Shown: piece by piece, positions 28,427 to 36,102 of the stretch
How the letters are laid out: each line of letters starts with the position of its first letter
Position numbering within the stretch: position 1 is the first letter of the stretch
From: an uncultured Muribaculaceae bacterium
Lineage (GTDB): Bacteria; Bacteroidota; Bacteroidia; Bacteroidales; Muribaculaceae
Direction of reading: 5' to 3'
DNA: 64,000 bases
Assembly: GCA_910586895.1 (NCBI GenBank)
Contig: CAJUIW010000003.1
Coordinates: forward strand, 1-64,000
Notes under the pieces: generated by a model
What the model saw: only the letters and a program-made list of their open reading frames with translations
What the model was told of the DNA's origin: nothing
Databases searched by the model: none
Program-made: the position numbers and the translations under genes

Positions 28427-29771
28427 GCAGCATGGTGCTGATTGACATATATATCACCATGCCTATGATGTCGTTCGTAATGGATATGAACGGCCCCGTG
28501 GCGAGAGCCGGGTCAATCTTCAGACGTTCGAGCGTAAGCGGAACAAACGTTCCGAACACCGAAGCGAACAGCACCACAGCCAGAAGCGACAGCGACACTG
28601 ACACCGTGGTCACCTGTGCTCCTCCAAGCTTGAAATAGTTATACACAAACACCAGCAGCGATATTATGGCACCGTTTATCAATCCTACGCCAAGCTCCTT
28701 CATAAGCTGCGTGAATGAATTGCGTATATCCATCGAGCCGTTGGCCAATCCCTGAACCACGATAGCGCTTGACTGCGTACCGACATTTCCGCCCGTACCG
28801 CCTATAAGCGGTATGAACAGAGCGAGTGTGGGATCTGCCGTGAAGCCCGATTCGAAATTACCGAGAATCACCGAATTGCATATACCGCCCACCATACCGA
28901 TAAGCAGCCACGGCAGTCGGGCTTTTGTCTGGGTAAACAGCGTGTCATCGCTCTCCACATCGCTTGACAGACCTGATGCCAGCTGATAGTCACGTTCGGT
29001 CGATTCGCGCACCTGGTCCATCACGTCGTCCACAGTAATGCGCCCGAGCAGGCGTCCTATGGAGTCAACCACCGGCATAGCCACAAGGTCATACTTCTCA
29101 AAGTCGAGCGCCACATCATCAATAGGCGTCTCAGCCTTGACTGACACCGGGTCGGCCTCCATGACATGCTTTATTTTCGATACCGACGGATGGGTGATCA
29201 GCTCCTTCAGCGGAAGCACTCCGCGCAGGCGGTAGTCATTGTCCACCACATACACGTAGTATATCTCATCCATATCCTCAGCCTGCATACGCATCTGCTT
29301 GATACACTCCGGCATGCTCCAGTTTTCATTGACCACTATCATCTCCGTGCCCATAAGGCCGCCGGCCGTATCCTCGTCATACTTCAGAAGGTCAATGATA
29401 TCGCCGGCCTGCTCTACATCGTCGATATGCGACAGAATCTTATCACGGTCCTCTTCATCGAGCTCCTGAATGATATCAACGGCATCGTCCGTCTCAAGAT
29501 GGTCAATAAACTGCTTGGCTATCTTCTCAGCCGGCATGTCATGCAGCAGCTTGCGGCGGTCATCCTCGTCAAGCTCCATCAGCACGTCGGCCGCCGTGTC
29601 ATCGTCAAGGAGCTGATACAGGTACTCGGCCTCTTCAAGGTCCAGATCCTTGTACAGTTCGGCTATATCGGCCGGATGCAGGTCGGCCAGTTCACGGTGG
29701 GCCGCATCATCCTCACGCGCCGCAATGATGGCACGGATATTGTCAAGATATTCCTCAGTGAATTCCTTCAT
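28410..29771 (-). CDS. mgtE: Magnesium transporter MgtE
   Basis: Mg2+ channel of the inner membrane, 453 residues, the normal family length. The cytoplasmic MgtE_N superhelical domain (about residues 1-130) is rich in acidic residues. A CBS pair (about 135-260) follows and acts as the Mg2+ sensor in this family. The pore domain (about 280-450) has five helices and includes GGTGGNVGTQSSAIVVQGLA. It lies 6 bases after rsmA, so the two are likely co-transcribed from the promoter at 30603. The 3' end overlaps a convergent gene by 17 bases. Confidence 0.95.
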   Translation of the reverse strand: MKEFTEEYLDNIRAIIAAREDDAAHRELADLHPADIAELYKDLDLEEAEYLYQLLDDDTAADVLMELDEDDRRKLLHDMPAEKIAKQFIDHLETDDAVDIIQELDEEDRDKILSHIDDVEQAGDIIDLLKYDEDTAGGLMGTEMIVVNENWSMPECIKQMRMQAEDMDEIYYVYVVDNDYRLRGVLPLKELITHPSVSKIKHVMEADPVSVKAETPIDDVALDFEKYDLVAMPVVDSIGRLLGRITVDDVMDQVRESTERDYQLASGLSSDVESDDTLFTQTKARLPWLLIGMVGGICNSVILGNFESGFTADPTLALFIPLIGGTGGNVGTQSSAIVVQGLANGSMDIRNSFTQLMKELGVGLINGAIISLLVFVYNYFKLGGAQVTTVSVSLSLLAVVLFASVFGTFVPLTLERLKIDPALATGPFISITNDIIGMVIYMSISTMLLTSLA

Positions 29772-29777
29772 CAGTCA

Positions 29778-30572
29778 TTAAGCTTGATTACGGTATGACG
29801 ATATAAGATTGGTAAGTTCTATGAATTGCTCCACGCTGAGCTGCTCCGGACGGAGCCCCATCAGCGGACTGTCGGGCACTCCCGCACCGGCAGGAAGCAG
29901 TCCGCGCACAGAATTGCGTATCGTTTTGCGGCGCTGGCCAAACGAAGTCTTCACCACCGTACGGAACAATTTTTCATCACAGCCCAGCTCCGTAACGGCG
30001 TTGCGTGTAAGGCGTATGACACCGCTCTTCACCTTTGGAGGCGGATTGAACACATGCTCCGAAACCGTGAACAGATACTCCACGTCGTACCATGCCTGAA
30101 GCAGCACGCTGAGAATCCCGCGCGCTTTCGTCCCGGCAGGAGCCGCGATACGCTCGGCCACCTCACGCTGAAGCATGCCTGAACAGCAGATCACCAGATC
30201 ACGGCTTTCAAGCACATGAAAGAATATCTGCGACGATATATTGTAGGGGTAGTTACCGATTACGCATATTTTGTCAGCACCACTGAACACGCCCGATAAA
30301 TCGAGCTTCAGAAAGTCGCAGTTAAGGATATTCTCCTGAGGAAGCCCGGGGAAATTAGCTTTCAGCCATTCTATGCTCTCCCCGTCAATCTCAGCCACCT
30401 TCACCGTATGTCCGGCATCAATCAGAAACTGCGTGAGCACACCCATTCCCGGGCCAACCTCAAGCACCGGAGTGCCACGATATCCGTCGAGAGTCGATGC
30501 TATACGCTCGGCAATACTCATGTCGGTAAGAAAATGCTGGCCAAGAGCCTTTTTGGGTCGTACTTTCTGCAT
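29778..30572 (-). CDS. rsmA: 16S rRNA dimethyladenosine transferase
   Basis: KsgA/RsmA methylates two adjacent adenines near the 3' end of 16S rRNA late in 30S assembly. From the ATG at 30572 the protein has 264 residues and begins MQKVRPKKALGQHFL, the expected N-terminal block. The SAM-binding motif is VLEVGPGMGVLTQFL and the catalytic motif is GNYPYNISSQIFFHVL. The longer frame to 30605 would run through the promoter -7 box and is rejected. It heads a two-gene unit with mgtE. Confidence 0.95.
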   Translation of the reverse strand: MQKVRPKKALGQHFLTDMSIAERIASTLDGYRGTPVLEVGPGMGVLTQFLIDAGHTVKVAEIDGESIEWLKANFPGLPQENILNCDFLKLDLSGVFSGADKICVIGNYPYNISSQIFFHVLESRDLVICCSGMLQREVAERIAAPAGTKARGILSVLLQAWYDVEYLFTVSEHVFNPPPKVKSGVIRLTRNAVTELGCDEKLFRTVVKTSFGQRRKTIRNSVRGLLPAGAGVPDSPLMGLRPEQLSVEQFIELTNLISSYRNQA

Positions 30573-30602
30573 TTTTGTTCTATGAAACGGTTCTTTATAT
30601 AA

Positions 30603-30634
30603 CAAAAGTACTCTTTATCGGTGATTTTGCCAAA
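30603..30634 (-). promoter_or_regulatory. rsmA-mgtE promoter
   Basis: Minus-strand -7 box TACTTTTG at 30603-30610 and -33 box TTTG at 30631-30634, separated by 20 bases: a full consensus Bacteroidetes promoter. Confidence 0.8.
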
Positions 30635-30673
30635 TATGACGGTATTTAATAAGTCAAAAAATAACACGCTTTA

Positions 30674-30706
30674 TTGCTGTTATACCGAAAAAAGAAGTTA
30701 TCTTTG
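30674..30706 (+). promoter_or_regulatory. tRNA-Gly promoter
   Basis: TTG at 30674-30676 and TATCTTTG at 30699-30706, spacing 22. Transcription would start about 20 bases before the tRNA. Confidence 0.7.
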
Positions 30707-30735
30707 CACCGTACAAAGCTTCAAAAACACCTTAT

Positions 30736-30808
30736 GCGACAGTAGCTCAGTTGGTAGAGCATCAGCTTCCCAAGCTGAGGGTCGCGGGTTCGAGCCCCGT
30801 TTGTCGCT
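30736..30808 (+). tRNA. tRNA-Gly (anticodon CCC)
   Basis: A full cloverleaf of 73 bases. The acceptor stem gcgacag pairs with ttgtcgc. The anticodon arm tcagc-ttcccaa-gctga has CCC at the anticodon position, reading GGG. The T-arm gcggg-ttcgagc-cccgt contains the TTCGA loop. The terminal CCA is not encoded. A promoter precedes it and a terminator follows. A KilA-N gene begins about 200 bases downstream. Confidence 0.95.
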
Positions 30809-30820
30809 CCTTTGTACAGC

Positions 30821-30850
30821 ATGACGCCTGCCCCAAAAGGACAGACGTCA
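30821..30850 (+). terminator. Terminator after tRNA-Gly
   Basis: Imperfect hairpin with outer arms atgacg/cgtcat and inner ctg/cag, followed by TTTTTATTT. Confidence 0.7.
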
Positions 30851-30980
30851 TTTTTATTTCTACCGATAGCTACCATGACCTTAAAAAACTATAGAACTCC
30901 AACTGAGCTGAATCGGACCGATTTTATGTTATACTACCTTGAAAAGTAGGCTAATACGCTGATATGTTCGATTTTTAATA

Positions 30981-30988
30981 TATCTTTG
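30981..30988 (+). promoter_or_regulatory. KilA-N gene promoter, -7 box
   Basis: TATCTTTG, an exact TAnnTTTG match, 28 bases before the preferred ATG at 31016. It rules out the earlier ATG at 30986, which overlaps the box. Confidence 0.6.
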
Positions 30989-31015
30989 TATTTGAAATCA
31001 AACGTTTATCTCCAA

Positions 31016-31831
31016 ATGGCAAAAATCACAGTTCAAAACACTCCTATTACTGTTCTCAACATTGAGGAGCAGGACTATATCTCTCTTACGGACATGGCAA
31101 ATGCCAAAGATGGAGATAGCAGGGCTGCGGATGTTATCAAGAACTGGATCAGGAATAGATATACCATTGAGTTTCTCGGCACGTGGGAACTTATCCACAA
31201 CCCTGATTTCAAAGTGGTCGAATTCGACCACTTTAGAATGAGTGCCGGTTTGCCATCTTTTGTATTGAGTGCTTCGGAATGGATAGAGAGAACCGGTGCA
31301 ATAGGATTGGTAGTCAAAAAAGGGCGTTACGGAGGGACTTATGCCCACAAGGACATCGCATTTGAATTTGGATCTGCGATAAGCGTGCCGTTCAAACTCT
31401 ATCTGATAGAGGAATTCCAGCGGTTGAAAGCCGAAGAGCAGAGGTTGATCGGCTGGTCGGCGAAGCGTGAGTTGTCGAAAATCAACTACCGCATACATAC
31501 CGATGCTATCAAGCAGAACCTTATTCCGGCCGAGGTCACAAAAGCACAGGCAAGCATCATCTATGCCAATGAAGCCGATGTGTTGAACGTGGCAATGTTC
31601 GGCATTACATCGAAACAGTGGCGAGAGACTAATCCCGATTTGAAAGGGAATATCCGCGACTATGCCTCTGTGAACGAACTTATCTGCCTATCTAATATGG
31701 AAAGCCTCAATGCTGTATTCATAGAGCAAGGACTGCCACAATCAGAGCGACTTATAAAACTTAACCAAATCGCCATCCATCAAATGAGCGTGCTGGAATG
31801 TGAAGACAACGACCGAAAACTTTTGAAATAA
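31016..31831 (+). CDS. KilA-N domain-containing protein
   Basis: 271 residues. The N-terminal half (about residues 5-125) is a KilA-N domain, a DNA-binding fold common in phages and mobile elements: ISLTDMANAKDGDSRAADVI, then WIRNRYTIEFLGTWE and a GGTYAHKDIAFEFGSAIS block. The C-terminal half resembles the chromosomal Bacteroidetes KilA-N proteins, with INYRIHTDAIKQNLIP and YASVNELICLSNMESLNAV. It lies just after tRNA-Gly under its own promoter, a position that suggests an integrated accessory gene. The biological role of these chromosomal forms is not established. Confidence 0.88.
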   Translation: MAKITVQNTPITVLNIEEQDYISLTDMANAKDGDSRAADVIKNWIRNRYTIEFLGTWELIHNPDFKVVEFDHFRMSAGLPSFVLSASEWIERTGAIGLVVKKGRYGGTYAHKDIAFEFGSAISVPFKLYLIEEFQRLKAEEQRLIGWSAKRELSKINYRIHTDAIKQNLIPAEVTKAQASIIYANEADVLNVAMFGITSKQWRETNPDLKGNIRDYASVNELICLSNMESLNAVFIEQGLPQSERLIKLNQIAIHQMSVLECEDNDRKLLK

Positions 31832-32035
31832 ACCACGCGACAACAAAGTATGTCAAGAATGATAACATATTGAGCATCGACAACCTAAGCGATTACATCT
31901 GTCCCGAAGCGATGGACAAGGGAATTAAACCACCAACACCGGCCTATAATCAACGGCAAGAATATTTTCAGTAGTTCAAAGACCTGTGACAATCATTGAA
32001 GCAGACCATAAGACGATAAATACGCCGTCAACGAT
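31832..32035 (+). other. Gene-free stretch with an open frame lacking a start
   Basis: After the KilA-N stop another frame stays open for about 50 codons (about 31808-31974) and would read, in part, ILSIDNLSDYICPEAMDKG. It has no suitable start codon and does not continue. It may be the remnant of a gene formerly joined to KilA-N, or chance. I see no other coding signal before the hairpin at 32036. Confidence 0.25.
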
Positions 32036-32073
32036 TCAGCCCGACGAGAGATTTTTTTCTTTCGCCGGGCTGA
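32036..32073. terminator. Hairpin between KilA-N patch and the sigma-factor unit
   Basis: Arms tcagcccg and cgggctga (8 bp) around a loop with a T-run. It lies between two convergent units and may end either. Confidence 0.5.
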
Positions 32074-32089
32074 TACATACGTTTGAAAA

Positions 32090-32638
32090 TTAGTTGGTCG
32101 CTGTTAGCTCTCGGAAATCCTTGATTTTCTTAGGCAACATTATAGCTCCGATAATAACGCTTACCAATAATGCACCTGAAACAAGCCAGAAAGTGTAAGA
32201 ACCAAGTGTCCATAGATTACCGAGGAAGATGGTAAAAAATACAGCAAGTACGATTGCAAGCACAATCTCAGTGGTAAGAGTGTACAGCCTAAGGCTTGAA
32301 ACCTGCTTCATCACCATCATTGGCGTTTCTGATGTAATTTGTATCTTTTTAATCATACGATAGAGAACGGCATACATCATTGCTGCTACTGCCATATAGA
32401 TTCCGAGAAAACCTTTCATGGCGACGGGGAATGTAGGATTATCTATTCCACTGAGCCACAGCACGATGAACACCACTACAAGAACAGTACACATCTGAAT
32501 GTTCTTACGATATTGTTTGGCGACACGTTTCTGCGCGCTATTGCAAGCCGCACTGTTGAAATTGATATTTTCGCCGCTCTTTTCTGCGAGTACATCATCA
32601 AGAGTTGACATGCTTTTTTTGAGTTCGTCCAGATTCAT
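32090..32638 (-). CDS. Four-helix membrane protein paired with an ECF sigma factor
   Basis: 182 residues with a cytoplasmic N-terminus of about 45 residues and four hydrophobic helices (about residues 49-65, 76-96, 121-139, 148-167). I do not recognise a named family. It starts 1 base after the ECF sigma gene, so the two form one unit. That position, with a soluble tail before the membrane part, would fit an anti-sigma factor or the membrane effector of the pair, but no anti-sigma motif is visible, so this is inference. Codon use is more AT-rich than the housekeeping genes. Confidence 0.7.
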   Translation of the reverse strand: MNLDELKKSMSTLDDVLAEKSGENINFNSAACNSAQKRVAKQYRKNIQMCTVLVVVFIVLWLSGIDNPTFPVAMKGFLGIYMAVAAMMYAVLYRMIKKIQITSETPMMVMKQVSSLRLYTLTTEIVLAIVLAVFFTIFLGNLWTLGSYTFWLVSGALLVSVIIGAIMLPKKIKDFRELTATN

Positions 32639-32639
32639 A

Positions 32640-33134
32640 TTATTTAGATTTTGAGATGAGTTTGTTTTTAATCCTGTGAAGTTTGGTCGCCACGTTATTC
32701 CGTTCTATGCCGATTATCTCTGCGATCTCCTCGTAGGAGTATTCATCGAGCCATAAAAGAATGATAGCTTTATCAATCGGGAGAAGCTGATTTATCAGTT
32801 CATGGAGCGCTGCAAGCTGTTGAGCTTTGTTGTCATCGGCCTCCGAGGAAATATCGGCGCCGCTGATTTCAAAAGGAAGTGTTTCTACTTTCGGCTTATA
32901 ATTGCGTATTGCCATCAGTGCCGAATTGACTGCTACGCGATAAACCCATGTTGATATCTTGCTCGCTCCCCGGAACTGCTCTAAACCCAACCAAAGGTTG
33001 GTAAGTATTTCCTGACGCAAATCCTCGTAGGGCACTTTCGGGGTTGCATAGGCCCAGCAGATCTTGTTGATGATTCGGGAATGTTCTTTGACGAAAGAAG
33101 CAAATTCCCTGCTTGTTTTCGGTGGACTTTCCAT
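32640..33134 (-). CDS. ECF-type RNA polymerase sigma factor
   Basis: 164 residues with the two domains of group-4 sigma factors. Region 2 includes EDLRQEILTNLWLGLEQF and STWVYRVAVNSALMAIRNY (residues about 37-78). Region 4 is the helix-turn-helix YSYEEIAEIIGIERNNVATKLHRIKNKL at the C-terminus (given only as its outline: SYEEIAEIIG to RIKNKL). Linked to a four-helix membrane protein. Two imperfect direct repeats upstream (33160-33234) may be its own recognition sites. The signal that activates it is unknown. Confidence 0.9.
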   Translation of the reverse strand: MESPPKTSREFASFVKEHSRIINKICWAYATPKVPYEDLRQEILTNLWLGLEQFRGASKISTWVYRVAVNSALMAIRNYKPKVETLPFEISGADISSEADDNKAQQLAALHELINQLLPIDKAIILLWLDEYSYEEIAEIIGIERNNVATKLHRIKNKLISKSK

Positions 33135-33159
33135 TGTTATTGATTATTTTTTTGTAACG

Positions 33160-33234
33160 TTAGGTGCAGAATTGCGTCCAAAAGTTACACTCATCCCTAA
33201 AATTTTTTATTAGGCACTGAATTGCACAAAGTTA
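33160..33234 (-). promoter_or_regulatory. Duplicated upstream element of the ECF sigma gene
   Basis: Two imperfect direct copies of one element: plus-strand 33160-33187 and 33210-33234. Both begin TTAGG, share GAATTGC in the middle and end AAGTTA. On the coding (minus) strand each reads TAACTTT, GCAATTC, CCTAA. TAACTTTG in the outer copy also matches the housekeeping -7 box. They may be autoregulated ECF promoters or operators. Confidence 0.5.
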
Positions 33235-33342
33235 GCAAATCAACTGTAATCAATAGCCACTTCCGATATGCACCGGCAATGTATCTGCACTCCCACTATC
33301 CCCGGCACTCATCCGGACTCATCTCCACCTGCTAAAAAAAAC

Positions 33343-33377
33343 GATGCGCGGATTGTCGCCTCGACAGTCCACGCATC
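33343..33377 (-). terminator. Terminator of the two-component operon
   Basis: 16-base arms (33343-33358 and 33362-33377) that pair with two wobble or mismatch positions. On the minus strand a T-run (plus A-run 33334-33340) follows, so it ends the sensor-kinase transcript. Bases 33378-33576 hold no further feature I can support. Confidence 0.75.
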
Positions 33378-33576
33378 CTGGTCATTATTGGTCTCTTAAT
33401 TACTATGTTGCAAATATCTTTTTTCAGGTATTGACTTTATTCGGGTCTATTATCTAAACGAGAATGAAAACAAACGATTTTTTTCTACACCGCAAATATA
33501 GCCCCAACAAATTACATATTGGAGTCAATCGTGTTACAATTATGCAACACAACGCATCATGCACCTAAAATTAACT

Positions 33577-35037
33577 TCATTTAACCTTTCTGTTCTTTTT
33601 CCACTTTTCAAGCGTGAACAGAAACTCCAATCCGCCCGTAGGCCGGTTGCGCACCGATATGGTGCCTCCGAGCGCCTCTACGGTATTCTTGACAATAGGC
33701 AGGCCGAGTCCGGTGCCACCCACCTTACGCGAACGCCCGGCGTCAACACGGTAGAACCGCTCGAACAGATGGATCAGATGCTCGTCAGGCACCCCGACAC
33801 CATTGTCATAGAACGAGAAGGTGTAATACTTGTCGCTTTCCACTATGTAATTCAGCCCTACCTCAGTACCGTGTGAATACTGCACAGCGTTGCGGATCAG
33901 GTTGGTTATCATACCCGTCAGCAGGTTGACATTGCCCTTCACATAGCAGTCAACCGGCACATCGAAGCTAAACGTCATATCGCCAAGCATACCTGAGGCA
34001 TTGACATCGTTCTCCACTCCGAAAAGCATATCGTGGAAGTCGACCTCCACCGTCGGGATATTTCCACCCCCCTCTTCAAGACGCGTCATTGTCGACACAT
34101 CCGAAAGCAGGCTGCACAGACGCGTGACGTTGCTCTGGGCGCGAAGCAGAAACTGGGTGCGCGTGCGATCGTCCATCTCAGGCGATGACAGCACCGTGTC
34201 AAGATAACCGCGTATCACACCTACAGGCGTCTTGATTTCATGATTGATATTGTTGGTGAGCTGACGCTTTATTCGCGACTTCTCCTCTACGGCATACATG
34301 GCCACTTCATGCTCACGCTTGCTCTGCTCCATGGCCTTCTCCATGGCACGGTATATCTTCACTATCTCACGCGATATATCGCCAAGCTCATCATGCGAGA
34401 ACTTCGATTCGTCAAACACCGCATTCTTCTCAGCCGTGGCAGCCGCAAACTTACGCAGCAGCTGGATATTCCTCGTAAGGAAGCCGGTGGACAGATACGC
34501 CAGCACGAAGCAAATGGCAAACAGGGCTATCAGCACAATCCAGAAATCAGGTCCGGCCCGAAGCGAATCCATAAGCCCTACGGAAAAAGGCATCGCTGTC
34601 TTTACCAGAATCTCACCGTTGCTGCTCTGCTGCGAGGTGACATAAAACAGCCGGTGCGACTCCGCGCCATCCTCAGCATCGTCTACCTCCTTCAGTCCGT
34701 CATCATCGTTATATTCAGCCGGGATAGGAGCACCTATTGAGTAGAGCAGATTACCATCCTGATTATAGACACTCACCATCACCTGGTCGTAAATCGAATT
34801 GTCAAAAAACTGACTTACAAACGACAGGAACGGCGTCAGACTCACATCACGTTCATACGCATCAAGAATACGCGCATTCAGTACATTGAGCTGACGTTCG
34901 ATAGTCTGCTTCCGGTACTCACGCTCGTGATAATTCTGATATCCCATCAGCACCCCCACTATGAGCCACATCATGCCCAGCATGGGGATAAACAGACGCC
35001 ACCGGTAGCTAAACCGTCTCTTTGAAGCCATAGCCAA
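33577..35037 (-). CDS. Two-component sensor histidine kinase
   Basis: 486-residue membrane kinase. Helix 1 is near residues 15-34 (FIPMLGMMWLIVGVLMGY) and helix 2 near 163-187, enclosing a periplasmic sensor region of about 125 residues. HisKA contains NNINHEIKTPVGVIRGYL with the phosphate-accepting histidine near residue 265. The ATPase domain has NLIRNAVQYS, DNGVGVPDEH and GGTGLGLPIV. It overlaps the response-regulator gene by 29 bases, so expression is coupled. The signal is unknown; a Bacteroides RprX-like role is conceivable but I cannot show it. Confidence 0.92.
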   Translation of the reverse strand: MAMASKRRFSYRWRLFIPMLGMMWLIVGVLMGYQNYHEREYRKQTIERQLNVLNARILDAYERDVSLTPFLSFVSQFFDNSIYDQVMVSVYNQDGNLLYSIGAPIPAEYNDDDGLKEVDDAEDGAESHRLFYVTSQQSSNGEILVKTAMPFSVGLMDSLRAGPDFWIVLIALFAICFVLAYLSTGFLTRNIQLLRKFAAATAEKNAVFDESKFSHDELGDISREIVKIYRAMEKAMEQSKREHEVAMYAVEEKSRIKRQLTNNINHEIKTPVGVIRGYLDTVLSSPEMDDRTRTQFLLRAQSNVTRLCSLLSDVSTMTRLEEGGGNIPTVEVDFHDMLFGVENDVNASGMLGDMTFSFDVPVDCYVKGNVNLLTGMITNLIRNAVQYSHGTEVGLNYIVESDKYYTFSFYDNGVGVPDEHLIHLFERFYRVDAGRSRKVGGTGLGLPIVKNTVEALGGTISVRNRPTGGLEFLFTLEKWKKNRKVK

Positions 35038-35719
35038 ATCCGAGTCTGGTTACAATATTGTTGCCATACTCGCCTATCTTTTTACGAAGGCGGGCTATGT
35101 TGGTATCAATAGTTCTGTTAGTCACCACTACATCGCTGGACCACACCGAACGGATTATCTCCTCACGCGAGTATATGCGGTTGCGGTGCGTAAGAAGGAA
35201 CAGAAGGATATCAAACTCCGTCTTGGTCAGATTCACCTCCTGCCCTCCGAGGAAGCACTGCTTGACGTTGCGGTCAATACGCAGCGAATGGAATGTGATA
35301 TCAGGTTCATAGATGCTCTTCGACACATTGTACTGCCACTGACGCGTAGCCTGGCTGCGGCGCAGCACGGCACGCACACGGGCACGCACTTCATTTATCA
35401 CAAACGGCTTCGTGATATAATCATCGGCACCGATATTCAGCCCCATCACGGTATCATCCTCGCCGTCAAGAGCCGAGCAGAATATTATAGGAGTATTCTC
35501 TATCTCACTCATATTCCGCACACGTTTGGCAAAATCAAAACCGCTCAGACGTTCCATCATGATATCGACAATGAAAAGCGAATAGCCTGATAAATCCATC
35601 TCAAGAGCCTCCTCGGCGCTATAGGCGCAATCTACCTCATAGCCCTCCTTTTCAAGGTTGAACTTAAGAATCTCACACAGCGACTCTTCATCGTCAATAA
35701 CCAATATCTTAATTCTCAT
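35009..35719 (-). CDS. OmpR-family response regulator
   Basis: 236 residues. The receiver domain (about 1-120) has VIDDEESLCEIL, the phospho-acceptor aspartate in LFIVDIMMERLSG near residue 53, and the conserved lysine in YITKPFV. The C-terminal winged helix (about 145-235) ends with TNIARLRKKIGEYGNNIVTR and GFGYGF. It is the first gene of the operon; the kinase start lies inside its 3' end. A near-consensus -7 box (TATCTTTA at 35765-35772, minus strand) and a small dyad (35747-35760) precede it. Confidence 0.93.
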   Translation of the reverse strand: MRIKILVIDDEESLCEILKFNLEKEGYEVDCAYSAEEALEMDLSGYSLFIVDIMMERLSGFDFAKRVRNMSEIENTPIIFCSALDGEDDTVMGLNIGADDYITKPFVINEVRARVRAVLRRSQATRQWQYNVSKSIYEPDITFHSLRIDRNVKQCFLGGQEVNLTKTEFDILLFLLTHRNRIYSREEIIRSVWSSDVVVTNRTIDTNIARLRKKIGEYGNNIVTRLGFGYGFKETV

Positions 35720-35865
35720 TGGATTATTCTATTCAATAAAATGATTCCCGACCATTCGGGGTTGTAAAGATAGAAAATTTGGCGCTTTCGCGCAGGTTAA
35801 TGAATGTTAATTTCTTCATTTCCTTGAACCATCCCCCCACCACAGCGTTTAATAGTTGAAATTAC

Positions 35866-35946
35866 TATATTTGCACTGTGTTTTTTTCATGGTATTAGAT
35901 TTAAGGTTAAAAGAATTGTCGGCTGTCGGGATGACAGCCGATTTTT
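35866..35946 (+). ncRNA. Candidate short RNA or attenuated leader before the DUF349 gene
   Basis: A consensus -7 box TATATTTG (35866-35873) predicts a start near 35880. Only 40 bases later lies an intrinsic terminator: 9-bp stem tcggctgtc/gacagccga (35919-35941) followed by TTTTT. The product would be an RNA of about 65 bases. It contains an ATG at 35889 opening a 27-codon frame across the hairpin. Alternatives are an attenuator with leader peptide controlling the gene at 36103. The rest of 35720-36102 shows no gene. Confidence 0.45.
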
Positions 35947-36102
35947 CTGTTTTATCACCCCGAAATAGCTAATATCGCACCAAAAATTATTGCAATTCTG
36001 AAAATTATGCCTAATTTTGGGGCGATGAGCCGCCGTGGTCAACACTTTCGCTGACCTACCCACGGCTCCGAACCATGTAATAAACCCACCAAATTCTTGA
36101 TT

